DNA from: Parcubacteria group bacterium Athens0714_26
Lineage (GTDB): Bacteria > Patescibacteriota > Minisyncoccia > UBA6257 > 02-FULL-45-10c
Direction: 5' to 3'
Length of the DNA: 9,817 nt
Assembly: GCA_007376745.1 (NCBI GenBank)
Contig: VMGU01000014.1
Coordinates: forward strand, 1 to 9,817
This document shows, piece by piece, positions 1 to 5,689 of the stretch. A program made the translations under genes and the position numbers. Numbering within the stretch: position 1 is the stretch's first letter; the number at the start of each line of letters is the position of its first letter. Under the pieces are notes generated by a model, which saw nothing but the letters and a program-made list of their open reading frames with translations, did not search any database and had not been told where the DNA came from.

Positions 1-97
1 TAGACACTTACAATGCCCTTAATACCCCTTGTTTTATTGTATTGCTGCATGACTTTTCGATGAGCCGAAAAGTCTCATATGTATCTGAACTTGTGCA
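1..97 (+). repeat. Left copy of 97-bp perfect terminal inverted repeat
   Basis: Bases 1-97 are the exact reverse complement of 9721-9817; identity stops at base 98 (t, against c at 9720). Inside it is a 9-bp hairpin, GACTTTTCG (51-59) with CGAAAAGTC (66-74) and a 6-nt loop. No transposase or long reading frame is visible in it. A likely reading is the edge of a dispersed repeat or insertion sequence outside the window: a de Bruijn assembly breaks at such a repeat and leaves one k-mer length of it on each contig end. A true linear-element terminus is less likely, because the contents are chromosomal housekeeping genes. Confidence 0.95.
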
Positions 98-118
98 TAT
101 TTAAATTTATGGTATTAT
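91..118 (+). promoter_or_regulatory. Candidate promoter of initiator tRNA-Met
   Basis: A TTGTGC -35 (91-96) is followed after 16 nt by a TATTAT -10 (113-118), with an extended TGG just before the -10. The predicted start near 125 lies about 22 nt before the tRNA. The -35 lies inside the last bases of the terminal repeat, so the repeat edge may supply part of the promoter. Confidence 0.5.
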
Positions 119-146
119 ATTAAAGCGTTTTATAAAGCGTTGATAT

Positions 147-219
147 CGCGGGGTGGAGCAGCGGTTAGCTCGTCTGGCTCATAACCAGAAGGTCGTTGGT
201 TCAAATCCAACCCCCGCAA
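147..219 (+). tRNA. Initiator tRNA-fMet (anticodon CAU)
   Basis: The cloverleaf is complete: acceptor 147-153 with 212-218, D-stem GAGC/GCTC, anticodon stem 173-177 with 185-189, anticodon CAT at 180-182, and T-stem 195-199 with 207-211. Initiator hallmarks are the unpaired C1 x A72 (c147, a218) and the A11:U24 pair. Discriminator A219 is followed by CAA, so CCA must be added after transcription. One departure stands out: the three G:C pairs usual next to the initiator anticodon loop are here U29:A41, G30:C40 and G31:C39. The gene charges with Met, is formylated and starts translation. It has its own promoter and terminator. Confidence 0.96.
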
Positions 220-225
220 CAATTT

Positions 226-261
226 AAGAAAAATCGCCGATATATACCGGCGATTTTTCTT
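226..261. terminator. Terminator hairpin after initiator tRNA
   Basis: A 14-bp perfect stem (226-239 with 248-261) has an 8-nt loop, a GC-rich core (CGCCG/CGGCG), an A-tract on the 5' side and a T-tract on the 3' side. It begins 6 nt after the tRNA discriminator. The symmetry would allow termination in both directions. Confidence 0.85.
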
Positions 262-344
262 GCCACAATCCGCCAAATTGCTTATCTTAATAGTAGTATA
301 TGGTGGGCGTAAATCATTATTTGTCGAAAGTGCTCCATTTATAA

Positions 345-417
345 GGCGGCGTAGCTCAGTGGTTAGAGCGAGCGCTTCATAAGCGTTAGGTCGCAGGTTC
401 AATTCCTGCCGCCGCTA
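345..417 (+). tRNA. tRNA with CAU anticodon: elongator Met or Ile2
   Basis: The cloverleaf is complete: acceptor 345-351 with 410-416, D-stem GCTC/GAGC, anticodon loop TTCATAA (anticodon 378-380), and T-stem GCAGG/CCTGC. The first acceptor pair is a G1:U72 wobble, and the anticodon stem contains G28:U42. CAU can mean elongator Met or, after lysidine modification of C34 by TilS, Ile reading AUA; sequence alone does not decide between them. The D-loop resembles that of Ile2 tRNAs. Discriminator A417 is followed by CAA, so CCA is not encoded. No convincing private promoter was identified. Confidence 0.93.
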
Positions 418-484
418 CAAATTTAATCGGTTAAAACGATTTATACCTGCTGGTCAATCCGATTTTCGCCTTTAGCCCAATGCT

Positions 485-513
485 TTGTCAAAACCTTCTT
501 AATTTTTTATAAT
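485..513 (+). promoter_or_regulatory. Promoter of the PKD-protein/pheST operon
   Basis: TTGTCA (485-490), a 17-nt spacer and a perfect TATAAT (508-513) give near-consensus sigma-70 geometry. The predicted transcription start is around 520, only about 5 nt before the ATG at 525, so the mRNA would be nearly leaderless. A second TATAAT at 521-526 overlaps the start codon and has no matching -35. Confidence 0.75.
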
Positions 514-524
514 TTTGATGTATA

Positions 525-1001
525 ATGAAGAAACACCTTGGCAAATTAATAATATTGGTTCTTGTGTTGGCTGTGGCGGCTTATTTATATTTAGGCAAGG
601 AAAGGGTTTTTAAATACGTGGTCGTAGATCAAGTTAAGCTGGGAGCTTATAATGTTCTAAAGAATTCCATTGACCAAAAAGTAGACAATTTAGCCAAGGA
701 TATGGGGGTTAACGCTCAAAATGCTAATTCCGCCGCGGTAGGTTCCGAGACCGCGTCAACTATATTTTTTTCCGTGAAGGTTGGCGTATTAGCATATTTT
801 ACGATGGAAAATACGGAGAATGAAAAATTAAATTTTAATATTGACTGGCAGGACGGAACAACAGGCAGTGGTTCACTGGACCAGAAGAGTACGATAATTT
901 TATCTCATAGCTGGAGTAAGGCCGGCAATTACCAGATAAAATTTAAAATGATTTATCAAAGTAAAGAAAAAGAATATAATATTCCCGTAGTAGTTTTTTA
1001 A
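525..1001 (+). CDS. Membrane-anchored protein with PKD-like domain
   Basis: This 158-aa protein has a short basic N-terminus (MKKHLGK), a hydrophobic segment at about residues 8-23 that would act as an uncleaved anchor or signal, a linker rich in Asn and Ala (about 45-75), and a C-terminal beta-rich domain (about 80-158). That domain carries features of PKD-type Ig folds: an IDWQDGT-like strand and turn, then HSWSKAGNYQIKF, close to the H-x-Y/F-x-x-x-G-x-Y-x-V signature. It is probably extracytoplasmic and adhesive or structural. It ends 6 nt before pheS and shares its promoter, so it is probably co-transcribed with pheST, although no functional link is evident. No Shine-Dalgarno is visible and the ATG lies 11 nt after the -10. 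The fold is an inference from motif appearance; the function is unknown. Confidence 0.75.
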   Translation: MKKHLGKLIILVLVLAVAAYLYLGKERVFKYVVVDQVKLGAYNVLKNSIDQKVDNLAKDMGVNAQNANSAAVGSETASTIFFSVKVGVLAYFTMENTENEKLNFNIDWQDGTTGSGSLDQKSTIILSHSWSKAGNYQIKFKMIYQSKEKEYNIPVVVF

Positions 1002-1007
1002 ATAATT

Positions 1008-2135
1008 ATGGAAATCCGTATTGAAGAATTAAAAAAACAATCGTTTAAATTAATAGAAGAGGCTAAAGACCTGAAAACTTTAGAAAATCTTCGCGTGCGG
1101 TATCTTGGCAGAAAGGGGGAGTTAACCGCCGTTTTAAGGGATTTAAAAAATCTTTCTCTGGAAGACAAAAGGAAGATCGGTCCCGCGGCGCAGAAATTCA
1201 GGCAAGAACTTGAAGATTTTTTTGATTCTGTGGCGTCAAAGCTAGCAAGCGCCGCGTCTTCAGGCAAGACAAGTATAGATGTTACGATGCCGGGGCGGAA
1301 AATAGCCGTCGGGCATCTCCATCTTTTAACAATGGTGGAAAAAGAAATCAGGGATATTTTTAAGGCTATGAATTTTTCCGTGGTTGACGGCCCGGAGGTG
1401 GAATCGGAATATTATAATTTTGACGCTTTAAATATTCCCCAGAATCATCCGGCGCGGGATATGTGGGATACATTTTGGTTGCAAGACAACCAAAATGTAG
1501 CAAATGGCAAATGGCAAATGGCAAATGGAAACGATAAGCTATCGGCTATAAGCCATAGGCTATTGTTAAGGACTCATACTTCACCCGTACAGATAAGATA
1601 TATGGAAATGCACAAGCCGCCGTTTCAGATAATTGTTCCGGGAAAAGTTTTTCGTTTTGAAGCCACCGACGCGTCTCATGAAACTAATTTTTATCAGGTA
1701 GAAGGCTTAATGGTTGGAAAAGACGTGAGTCTGGCTAATTTAAAATTCGTAATACGTGAATTTTTCAAAAGATTGTTTGATAAAAAAATTAACATACGGC
1801 TCAGACCCAGCTATTTTCCTTTTGTGGAACCCGGGCTTGAGGTAGACGTGCAGTGTGTTAAATGCGGCGGCAAGGGCCTAATCTCACAAAGTGGGACGGC
1901 CGATTCCGCAAAGCGGAATTTAGGCTGTAATATATGTAAAAATTCCGGCTGGCTGGAAATTATGGGCGCGGGTATGGTTCACCCGCGGGTTTTTGAAGCC
2001 GCGCATTATAACCCCGAAGAATACCAGGGCTTCGCTTTTGGTTTGGGACTTGAAAGAATCGCTATGATTAAATATGGCATTCCGGACATCAGGTTATTTT
2101 ATTCGGGCGATCTGCGTTTTATAAATCAATTTTAA
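1008..2135 (+). CDS. pheS: Phenylalanyl-tRNA synthetase alpha subunit
   Basis: PheS (375 aa) is the catalytic class II subunit of the heterotetrameric PheRS, which charges tRNA-Phe. The N-terminal coiled-coil arm spans residues 1 to about 85 and includes RVRYLGRKGELT. The catalytic domain contains DGPEVESEYYNFDALNIP, motif 2 (FRFEATDASHETNF, near 214) and motif 3 (GFAFGLGLERIAM, near 341). A Cys pair loop, CVKC (283-286) and CNIC (307-310), matches the CxxC...CxxC form seen in many bacterial PheS. The protein is longer than E. coli PheS (327 aa) because of two insertions. Residues about 154-185, between DTFW and LLLRTHTSPVQIR, come from a hairpin plus heptamer repeats. Residues about 292-304, inside the Cys loop, come from a double hairpin. 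All core motifs are intact, so the enzyme is probably active. pheT starts 3 nt downstream. Confidence 0.97.
   Translation: MEIRIEELKKQSFKLIEEAKDLKTLENLRVRYLGRKGELTAVLRDLKNLSLEDKRKIGPAAQKFRQELEDFFDSVASKLASAASSGKTSIDVTMPGRKIAVGHLHLLTMVEKEIRDIFKAMNFSVVDGPEVESEYYNFDALNIPQNHPARDMWDTFWLQDNQNVANGKWQMANGNDKLSAISHRLLLRTHTSPVQIRYMEMHKPPFQIIVPGKVFRFEATDASHETNFYQVEGLMVGKDVSLANLKFVIREFFKRLFDKKINIRLRPSYFPFVEPGLEVDVQCVKCGGKGLISQSGTADSAKRNLGCNICKNSGWLEIMGAGMVHPRVFEAAHYNPEEYQGFAFGLGLERIAMIKYGIPDIRLFYSGDLRFINQF
1469..1561 (+). repeat. In-frame repeat insertion in pheS: 13-bp hairpin plus two 7-bp repeat arrays
   Basis: There are three adjoining parts. First is a perfect 13-bp stem (1469-1481 with 1487-1499) with a 5-nt CAAGA loop. 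Second are four exact tandem copies of GCAAATG (1500-1527). Third, after a 6-nt spacer, are four degenerate heptamers, ATAAGCT, ATCGGCT, ATAAGCC and ATAGGCT (1534-1561). The stretch encodes residues about 154-185, which have no counterpart in ordinary PheS proteins. The reading frame is kept through all parts. Confidence 0.9.
1882..1919 (+). repeat. Tandem double-hairpin insertion in pheS Cys loop
   Basis: Hairpin 1 is TCTCAC/GTGGGA (1882-1887 with 1891-1896, one G:T pair) with loop AAA. The linker is CGGCCG (1897-1902). Hairpin 2 is ATTCCGC/GCGGAAT (1903-1909 with 1913-1919) with loop AAA. It encodes about 13 of the roughly 15 extra residues between the two Cys pairs of PheS. The layout matches the two elements flanking rpmG at 7739-7785 and 8047-8099. 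Confidence 0.7.
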
Positions 2136-2138
2136 AAT

Positions 2139-4115
2139 ATGAAATTTAGCTACAATCTGATTAAAAAAATAGCTCCGGGCAAATACACCAAAGAATCTTT
2201 GGTTGAAAAGCTAAATAAGCATTCTTTTGAAGCGGTTGAAGTGGGCGGTGATATTTTAGAAATTGCCGTTCCGCCGAACCGTTACTCGGATGCGTCGTCC
2301 CATTTGGGCATTGCTAGGGAAGCGTCGGCGATTTTTAATTCTAAATATGAAGACCCGCTTGTAAAACCGCTCAAATTTGATTTTAAGGATACCGGATTAT
2401 TCAAAATCAATAATAAAGAAAAAAAATTATGCCCCCGGTATATGGCGACTTACGCGACCAATGTCAAAATCGGCCCGTCGCCCAAATGGCTTAAGGATGT
2501 TTTGGAAACATGTGGTTTAAGGCCCATTAATAATGTGGTTGATATTATGAATTACGTTATGCTTGAAACCGGCCAGCCACTCCATGCTTTTGATGCCGAT
2601 AAAATAAAAGGGGGAATTATTGTCAGGAGAGCCGCGGAAAAAGAAAAATTTGAAACTATAGATGAAAAACAATATGTTCTGAATAAAAATATTTTAGTTA
2701 TTGCCGATGACGAAAGGCCTTTGGCCATTGCCGGCATTAAGGGGGGAAAATCCAGCGAGGTATCTATGAAAACCAGGCATATCCTGGTGGAAGCTGCGAA
2801 TTTTGACGGAGCCGGAATTTATAAAAGTTCCCGCCAGTTAAATTTAGCAACAGACGCTTCGGTCCGTTTCGCGCATAATTTGGCACCGGAGCTGGCGGAA
2901 ATTGGCATGAAAAGAGCCTTGGCGCTTCTTAAGGAATTAGCCGGAGTTAAAATTTATAAAACCGACGATGATTACGCTAAAAAGCCGTCAAAAGAAATAA
3001 TAAAAGCGGATATTAAAAAACTGGAGAGTATAATAGGAATTAATTTAAAACAGTCTGACGTGGCGAATATTTTAAAAAAGCTGGGTTTTGTTAATGAAAA
3101 AAAATTATGGGTTGTCCCGCCGCTGCGTAAAGATGTAAGCAGTATTGAGGACATAACGGAAGAAGTAGCCCGATTCAAAGATTACAATAAGCTTCCTTAT
3201 GTGCCACCTCATATCGCTTTGGGCGTTGCTGAAGAAGAAGAAAGTTTTTCTCTTAAAGATAAAATAAGAAAATTTTTTGCCGGCGCGGGATTCAGCGAGG
3301 TTTATAATTATTCTTTTGTGTCGGATGATGATATTGGCGCCGCGCCTGCGGATGTATTTGGGAATAAAGAGAGGGTAGCACTGTCTAATCCGTTAAGCGC
3401 GAATTATACTTGTCTTCGGGACAGTCTTGCGCCTGGATTATTCAGAAATCTAAAGGACAATTTAAGATTTTACGGCGAAATCCGCATTTTTGAAATCGGA
3501 AAAATTTTCGGCAAAACACAGGATAAATCTAACTCATTAAAAGAAACTTCGGTTCTGGGAGTGGCTATAGTTTCTAAAAATAGTTTTTTGGAGATTAAGG
3601 GTCTTATAGATGGTTTGTTTGAACAGCTTGGAGTGGACGATTATTTTATGCCCGAACTCAATTTGGCTTCTAAGTCTTTAAAATCCGGAGGAGCGTTAAG
3701 AATTGAAATAGACCATCATGTGGTCGGATATTCGGGTTTGATTAAGGATATTGATAATGCCGCGGTTATGGAATTGGATTTAGAAAAAATTTTAGATGCC
3801 GTCTCCGGAGAAAAAGAGTACAGGGCGCCGTCCAAGTACCCTTCGATTATGAGGGATTTGTCGGTTTTGGTTTCGCGCGAAGCCAGGGTGGGAGAGATTT
3901 TATTTTTAATCCAGAATACCAATATACATTTAATAGAAGATGTTGAGCTTGTGGATTTTTATGAAGACGACAAGCTTGGCGATAATAATAAAAGTCTGAC
4001 TTTCCGCATAATTTTTCAGGCTGATGACAGAACACTGACCGATACGGAAGTTGATAAAGAGATGGGCAAAGTCGTCGCGGCCCTGGAAGAAAATTTTTCG
4101 GCGGAAGTAAGATAG
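2139..4115 (+). CDS. pheT: Phenylalanyl-tRNA synthetase beta subunit, lacking tRNA-binding OB domain
   Basis: PheT (658 aa) partners PheS, carries the editing site for Tyr-tRNA-Phe and supplies tRNA contacts. After a short N-terminal B1-like part (1 to about 90, with VPPNRYSDASSHLGIAREA), the EMAP-type OB domain that usually interrupts B1 is absent, which explains much of the shortfall from about 795 residues in E. coli. The B3/B4 editing domain follows (from about 98, CPRYMATY, then GLRPINNVVDIMNYVMLETGQPLHAFD), then the B5 domain (about 285-355), the catalytic-like core (about 365-555) and a C-terminal FDX-ACB anticodon-binding domain (about 562-658, with YPSIMRDLSVLV). It starts 3 nt after pheS. 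There is no Shine-Dalgarno; translation is presumably coupled to pheS. The stop is TAG. Confidence 0.97.
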   Translation: MKFSYNLIKKIAPGKYTKESLVEKLNKHSFEAVEVGGDILEIAVPPNRYSDASSHLGIAREASAIFNSKYEDPLVKPLKFDFKDTGLFKINNKEKKLCPRYMATYATNVKIGPSPKWLKDVLETCGLRPINNVVDIMNYVMLETGQPLHAFDADKIKGGIIVRRAAEKEKFETIDEKQYVLNKNILVIADDERPLAIAGIKGGKSSEVSMKTRHILVEAANFDGAGIYKSSRQLNLATDASVRFAHNLAPELAEIGMKRALALLKELAGVKIYKTDDDYAKKPSKEIIKADIKKLESIIGINLKQSDVANILKKLGFVNEKKLWVVPPLRKDVSSIEDITEEVARFKDYNKLPYVPPHIALGVAEEEESFSLKDKIRKFFAGAGFSEVYNYSFVSDDDIGAAPADVFGNKERVALSNPLSANYTCLRDSLAPGLFRNLKDNLRFYGEIRIFEIGKIFGKTQDKSNSLKETSVLGVAIVSKNSFLEIKGLIDGLFEQLGVDDYFMPELNLASKSLKSGGALRIEIDHHVVGYSGLIKDIDNAAVMELDLEKILDAVSGEKEYRAPSKYPSIMRDLSVLVSREARVGEILFLIQNTNIHLIEDVELVDFYEDDKLGDNNKSLTFRIIFQADDRTLTDTEVDKEMGKVVAALEENFSAEVR

Positions 4116-4126
4116 CATTAAGTCTG

Positions 4127-4156
4127 TTGACTATCAGTTCAAATATAAGTTAAAAT
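4127..4156 (+). promoter_or_regulatory. Promoter of rpsP, leaderless geometry
   Basis: TTGACT (4127-4132), an 18-nt spacer and TAAAAT (4151-4156) lie between the pheT stop and rpsP. The -10 ends 7 nt before the ATG at 4164, so the predicted first base of the mRNA is at or next to the A of the start codon. Confidence 0.7.
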
Positions 4157-4163
4157 CCAAGCT

Positions 4164-4490
4164 ATGTTGATGATTCGCTTACAGCGTAAAGGGAAAAAAC
4201 ACCAAGCCGCTTTTCGTTTAGCCATAGGAGAGAAAAGATCAAAGCTTAAAGGAAAACAATTGGAACAATTGGGTTGGTTTGATATTACCCAGAATAAATC
4301 CGATTTTAATAAAGACAGGATACTTTACTGGCTGTCTAAGGGCGCGAAAATGTCGCCGGCAGTCAATAATCTTTTAATGAACGCCAAAATCATCAGCGGC
4401 AAAAAAATAGCCGTCCATAAACTCCCTAAAAAATCTAAAGATAAAGTTACGGTCGCTTCTGCCGCCGCTCCGGCGCAGACTTCGGCATAG
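4164..4490 (+). CDS. rpsP: Small ribosomal subunit protein S16
   Basis: S16 (108 aa) is a 30S assembly protein that binds 16S rRNA. The N-terminus MLMIRLQRKGKKHQAAFRLAI matches the family signature (xIRLxRxGxKxxPxYRxVV), followed by LEQLGWFDIT and DRILYWLSKGAKMSPAVNNLL, the helical part. The C-terminal tail from about residue 85 is basic and then Ala/Pro-rich, a low-complexity extension common in S16 orthologues. Two in-phase ATGs occur (4164 and 4170). The first is chosen because the promoter places the transcript start there and the MLMIRL form is plausible for this lineage. rpsP normally heads rpsP-rimM-trmD-rplS; here the khpA gene follows, with its own promoter between. Confidence 0.95.
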   Translation: MLMIRLQRKGKKHQAAFRLAIGEKRSKLKGKQLEQLGWFDITQNKSDFNKDRILYWLSKGAKMSPAVNNLLMNAKIISGKKIAVHKLPKKSKDKVTVASAAAPAQTSA

Positions 4491-4513
4491 TTTGCTGTTT
4501 GAATACGCCAAGA

Positions 4514-4542
4514 TTGACAAAACATCAAACATACGCTATAAT
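4514..4542 (+). promoter_or_regulatory. Consensus sigma-70 promoter upstream of khpA
   Basis: Perfect TTGACA (4514-4519), a 17-nt spacer and perfect TATAAT (4537-4542) form the best promoter in the window. Transcription would start near 4549, giving khpA a leader of about 63 nt, unlike its neighbours. The leader contains a 4-codon ATG...TAG mini-frame (4577-4591). A weaker TATACA at 4598-4603, 8 nt before the khpA ATG, could be a second, leaderless start. Confidence 0.8.
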
Positions 4543-4611
4543 AAATTTATTAAAGATTGATTTAGTCAAGAATTAAATGAAAGGTCGCTAGTCAAAGTAT
4601 ACAAATCAGAA

Positions 4612-4920
4612 ATGGCTACAAACGCACCAGATCAGGAATTCCTAGAATTTCTCGTGAAATCAATAGTTGAAAATCCTGATAAAGTAGAGGTCGTCAGAAA
4701 GGTAGACGAAATGGGAGTGCTTCTTTCTTTGAAAGTTGCGCCTCAGGATATGGGTCTCATTGTGGGCCGCGAGGGTTCTACCGCTAAAGCTATTCGTTCA
4801 CTTCTTAGAATCGTGGGTATTAGAAATAATGCGCGCGTCAATCTCAAGATTGAAGAGCCGGAGGGTTCAACCCATATTCGGCCGGATAGAGGCGAAAGAT
4901 CTTCTCAAGCGGAATTTTAA
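4612..4920 (+). CDS. khpA: KH-domain RNA-binding protein (KhpA/YlqC family)
   Basis: This 102-aa protein is a single type II KH domain: EFLEFLVKSIVENPDKVEV at the N-terminus, then the RNA-binding helix-loop with GREG (GxxG) inside GLIVGREGSTAKAIRSLLRIVG. The C-terminus is charged (RPDRGERSSQAEF) and extends past the usual end of about 75-80 residues. In Firmicutes KhpA pairs with KhpB (Jag) and affects sRNA, mRNA and cell-envelope control; a partner gene is not in this window. The position between rpsP and trmD is the standard location, which supports the assignment. rimM, usually next, is absent. The gene is followed after 14 nt by a strong terminator, so it forms its own transcription unit. 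Confidence 0.93.
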   Translation: MATNAPDQEFLEFLVKSIVENPDKVEVVRKVDEMGVLLSLKVAPQDMGLIVGREGSTAKAIRSLLRIVGIRNNARVNLKIEEPEGSTHIRPDRGERSSQAEF

Positions 4921-4934
4921 AAAATAGAAGATAA

Positions 4935-4964
4935 GAAAACACCCCGAAAGGGGTGTTTTCTATT
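4935..4964. terminator. Intrinsic terminator after khpA
   Basis: An 11-bp perfect stem (4935-4945 with 4950-4960) is closed by a GAAA tetraloop, with four C:G pairs at the loop, an A-rich 5' arm and a TTTTCTATT 3' run. It separates khpA from trmD. Confidence 0.92.
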
Positions 4965-5002
4965 CGTTTACGGCCAAGTGATTTATAATTATTATTGATA
5001 TT

Positions 5003-5632
5003 ATGAGATTTGATATCATCACAATATTTCCCAAGATTCTTGATTCTTATTTAAACGAATCAATTTTAAAACGGGCCCAGAAAAAGGGTTTAATTAAAAT
5101 TAATACGCATAATTTACGCGATTTTACCATCGATAAACACCGGAAAGTTGATGATACGCCTTATGGAGGGGGACCGGGGATGGTTTTTAAAGCGGAGCCG
5201 ATAGTAAAAGCCGTAGCCAAAATCAAATCTAAAAATAAATCGCGCGTAATTTTGTTTTCTTTAAGAGGGGAGAAATTTAACCAAAAAACCGCGCATCGTT
5301 TGGCGCAATATAGCCAGCTTATATTTATTTGCGGGCGTTATGAGGGGGTGGATGAGCGTGTGGCAAAATACGTGGCAGATGAAGAAATTTCCATCGGCGA
5401 TTTTGTTTTATCCGGCGGCGAATTACCGGCGGCTATGGTTATTGAAGCGGTGTCGCGTCTCGTGCCCGGAGTTTTAGGTAAATTTGATTCACTTGAAGAA
5501 TTAAAAGGAACTTATCCCGCGTATACCAAGCCGGAAATAGCGGAGATTAAAGGTAAAAAAAGGTATGCTCCTAAAATTTTATTGTCGGGTGACCACAAAA
5601 AAATAAATGAGTGGCGTACAAAACAATCTTAG
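5003..5632 (+). CDS. trmD: tRNA (guanine37-N1)-methyltransferase, C-terminally short
   Basis: TrmD (209 aa) methylates G37 next to the anticodon with S-adenosylmethionine, which prevents +1 frameshifts. The SPOUT knot domain is clear: MRFDIITIFPKI, YGGGPGMVFKAEPI (about 53-66), ICGRYEGVDERV (about 108-119) and SIGDFVLSGGELPAAMVIEAVSRLVPGVLG. The FDS Asp downstream aligns with the catalytic Asp of the EDSF motif in E. coli TrmD, although the linker before it is about 5 residues shorter. The protein ends at EWRTKQS; E. coli TrmD (255 aa) continues about 40 residues beyond the matching WRxKQS. The C-terminal tail is therefore missing, with no sign of frameshift downstream. A TATAAT at 4984-4989 lies 13 nt before the ATG, but a matching -35 is poor. 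No Shine-Dalgarno is visible. Confidence 0.96.
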   Translation: MRFDIITIFPKILDSYLNESILKRAQKKGLIKINTHNLRDFTIDKHRKVDDTPYGGGPGMVFKAEPIVKAVAKIKSKNKSRVILFSLRGEKFNQKTAHRLAQYSQLIFICGRYEGVDERVAKYVADEEISIGDFVLSGGELPAAMVIEAVSRLVPGVLGKFDSLEELKGTYPAYTKPEIAEIKGKKRYAPKILLSGDHKKINEWRTKQS

Positions 5633-5650
5633 CTGTATATTACGGGGATA

Positions 5651-5679
5651 TTGTCTTATAAAAAATAATTGTGTATACT
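5651..5679 (+). promoter_or_regulatory. Promoter of rpsB
   Basis: TTGTCT (5651-5656), a 17-nt spacer and TATACT (5674-5679), preceded by TG, form the promoter. The predicted start near 5686 is about 4 nt before the ATG at 5690. The promoter also excludes the upstream in-frame TTG at 5669 as a start, because that lies before the transcript begins. Confidence 0.75.
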
Positions 5680-5689
5680 TGAAAACTGT

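Noticed and set aside
130..402. Minus-strand reading frame of 90 codons
   Set aside because: It runs antisense through both CAU tRNAs and the terminator; its peptide is a typical antisense-tRNA artefact.
421..450. AATCG/CGATT hairpin after the second tRNA as a terminator
   Set aside because: Only a 5-bp stem with a 7-nt loop and no T-run.
998..1267. Minus-strand frame within pheS, and similar minus-strand frames in pheT, rpsP, rpsB and tsf
   Set aside because: These are shadows of clearly identified + strand genes, with no family resemblance of their own.
1500..1561. Short repeats in pheS as a CRISPR array
   Set aside because: Units are 7 bp with no spacers, and they are translated in frame.
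5669..5689. Upstream TTG start for rpsB
   Set aside because: It lies within the promoter, before the expected transcript start; ATG 5690 fits S2 length and the promoter.
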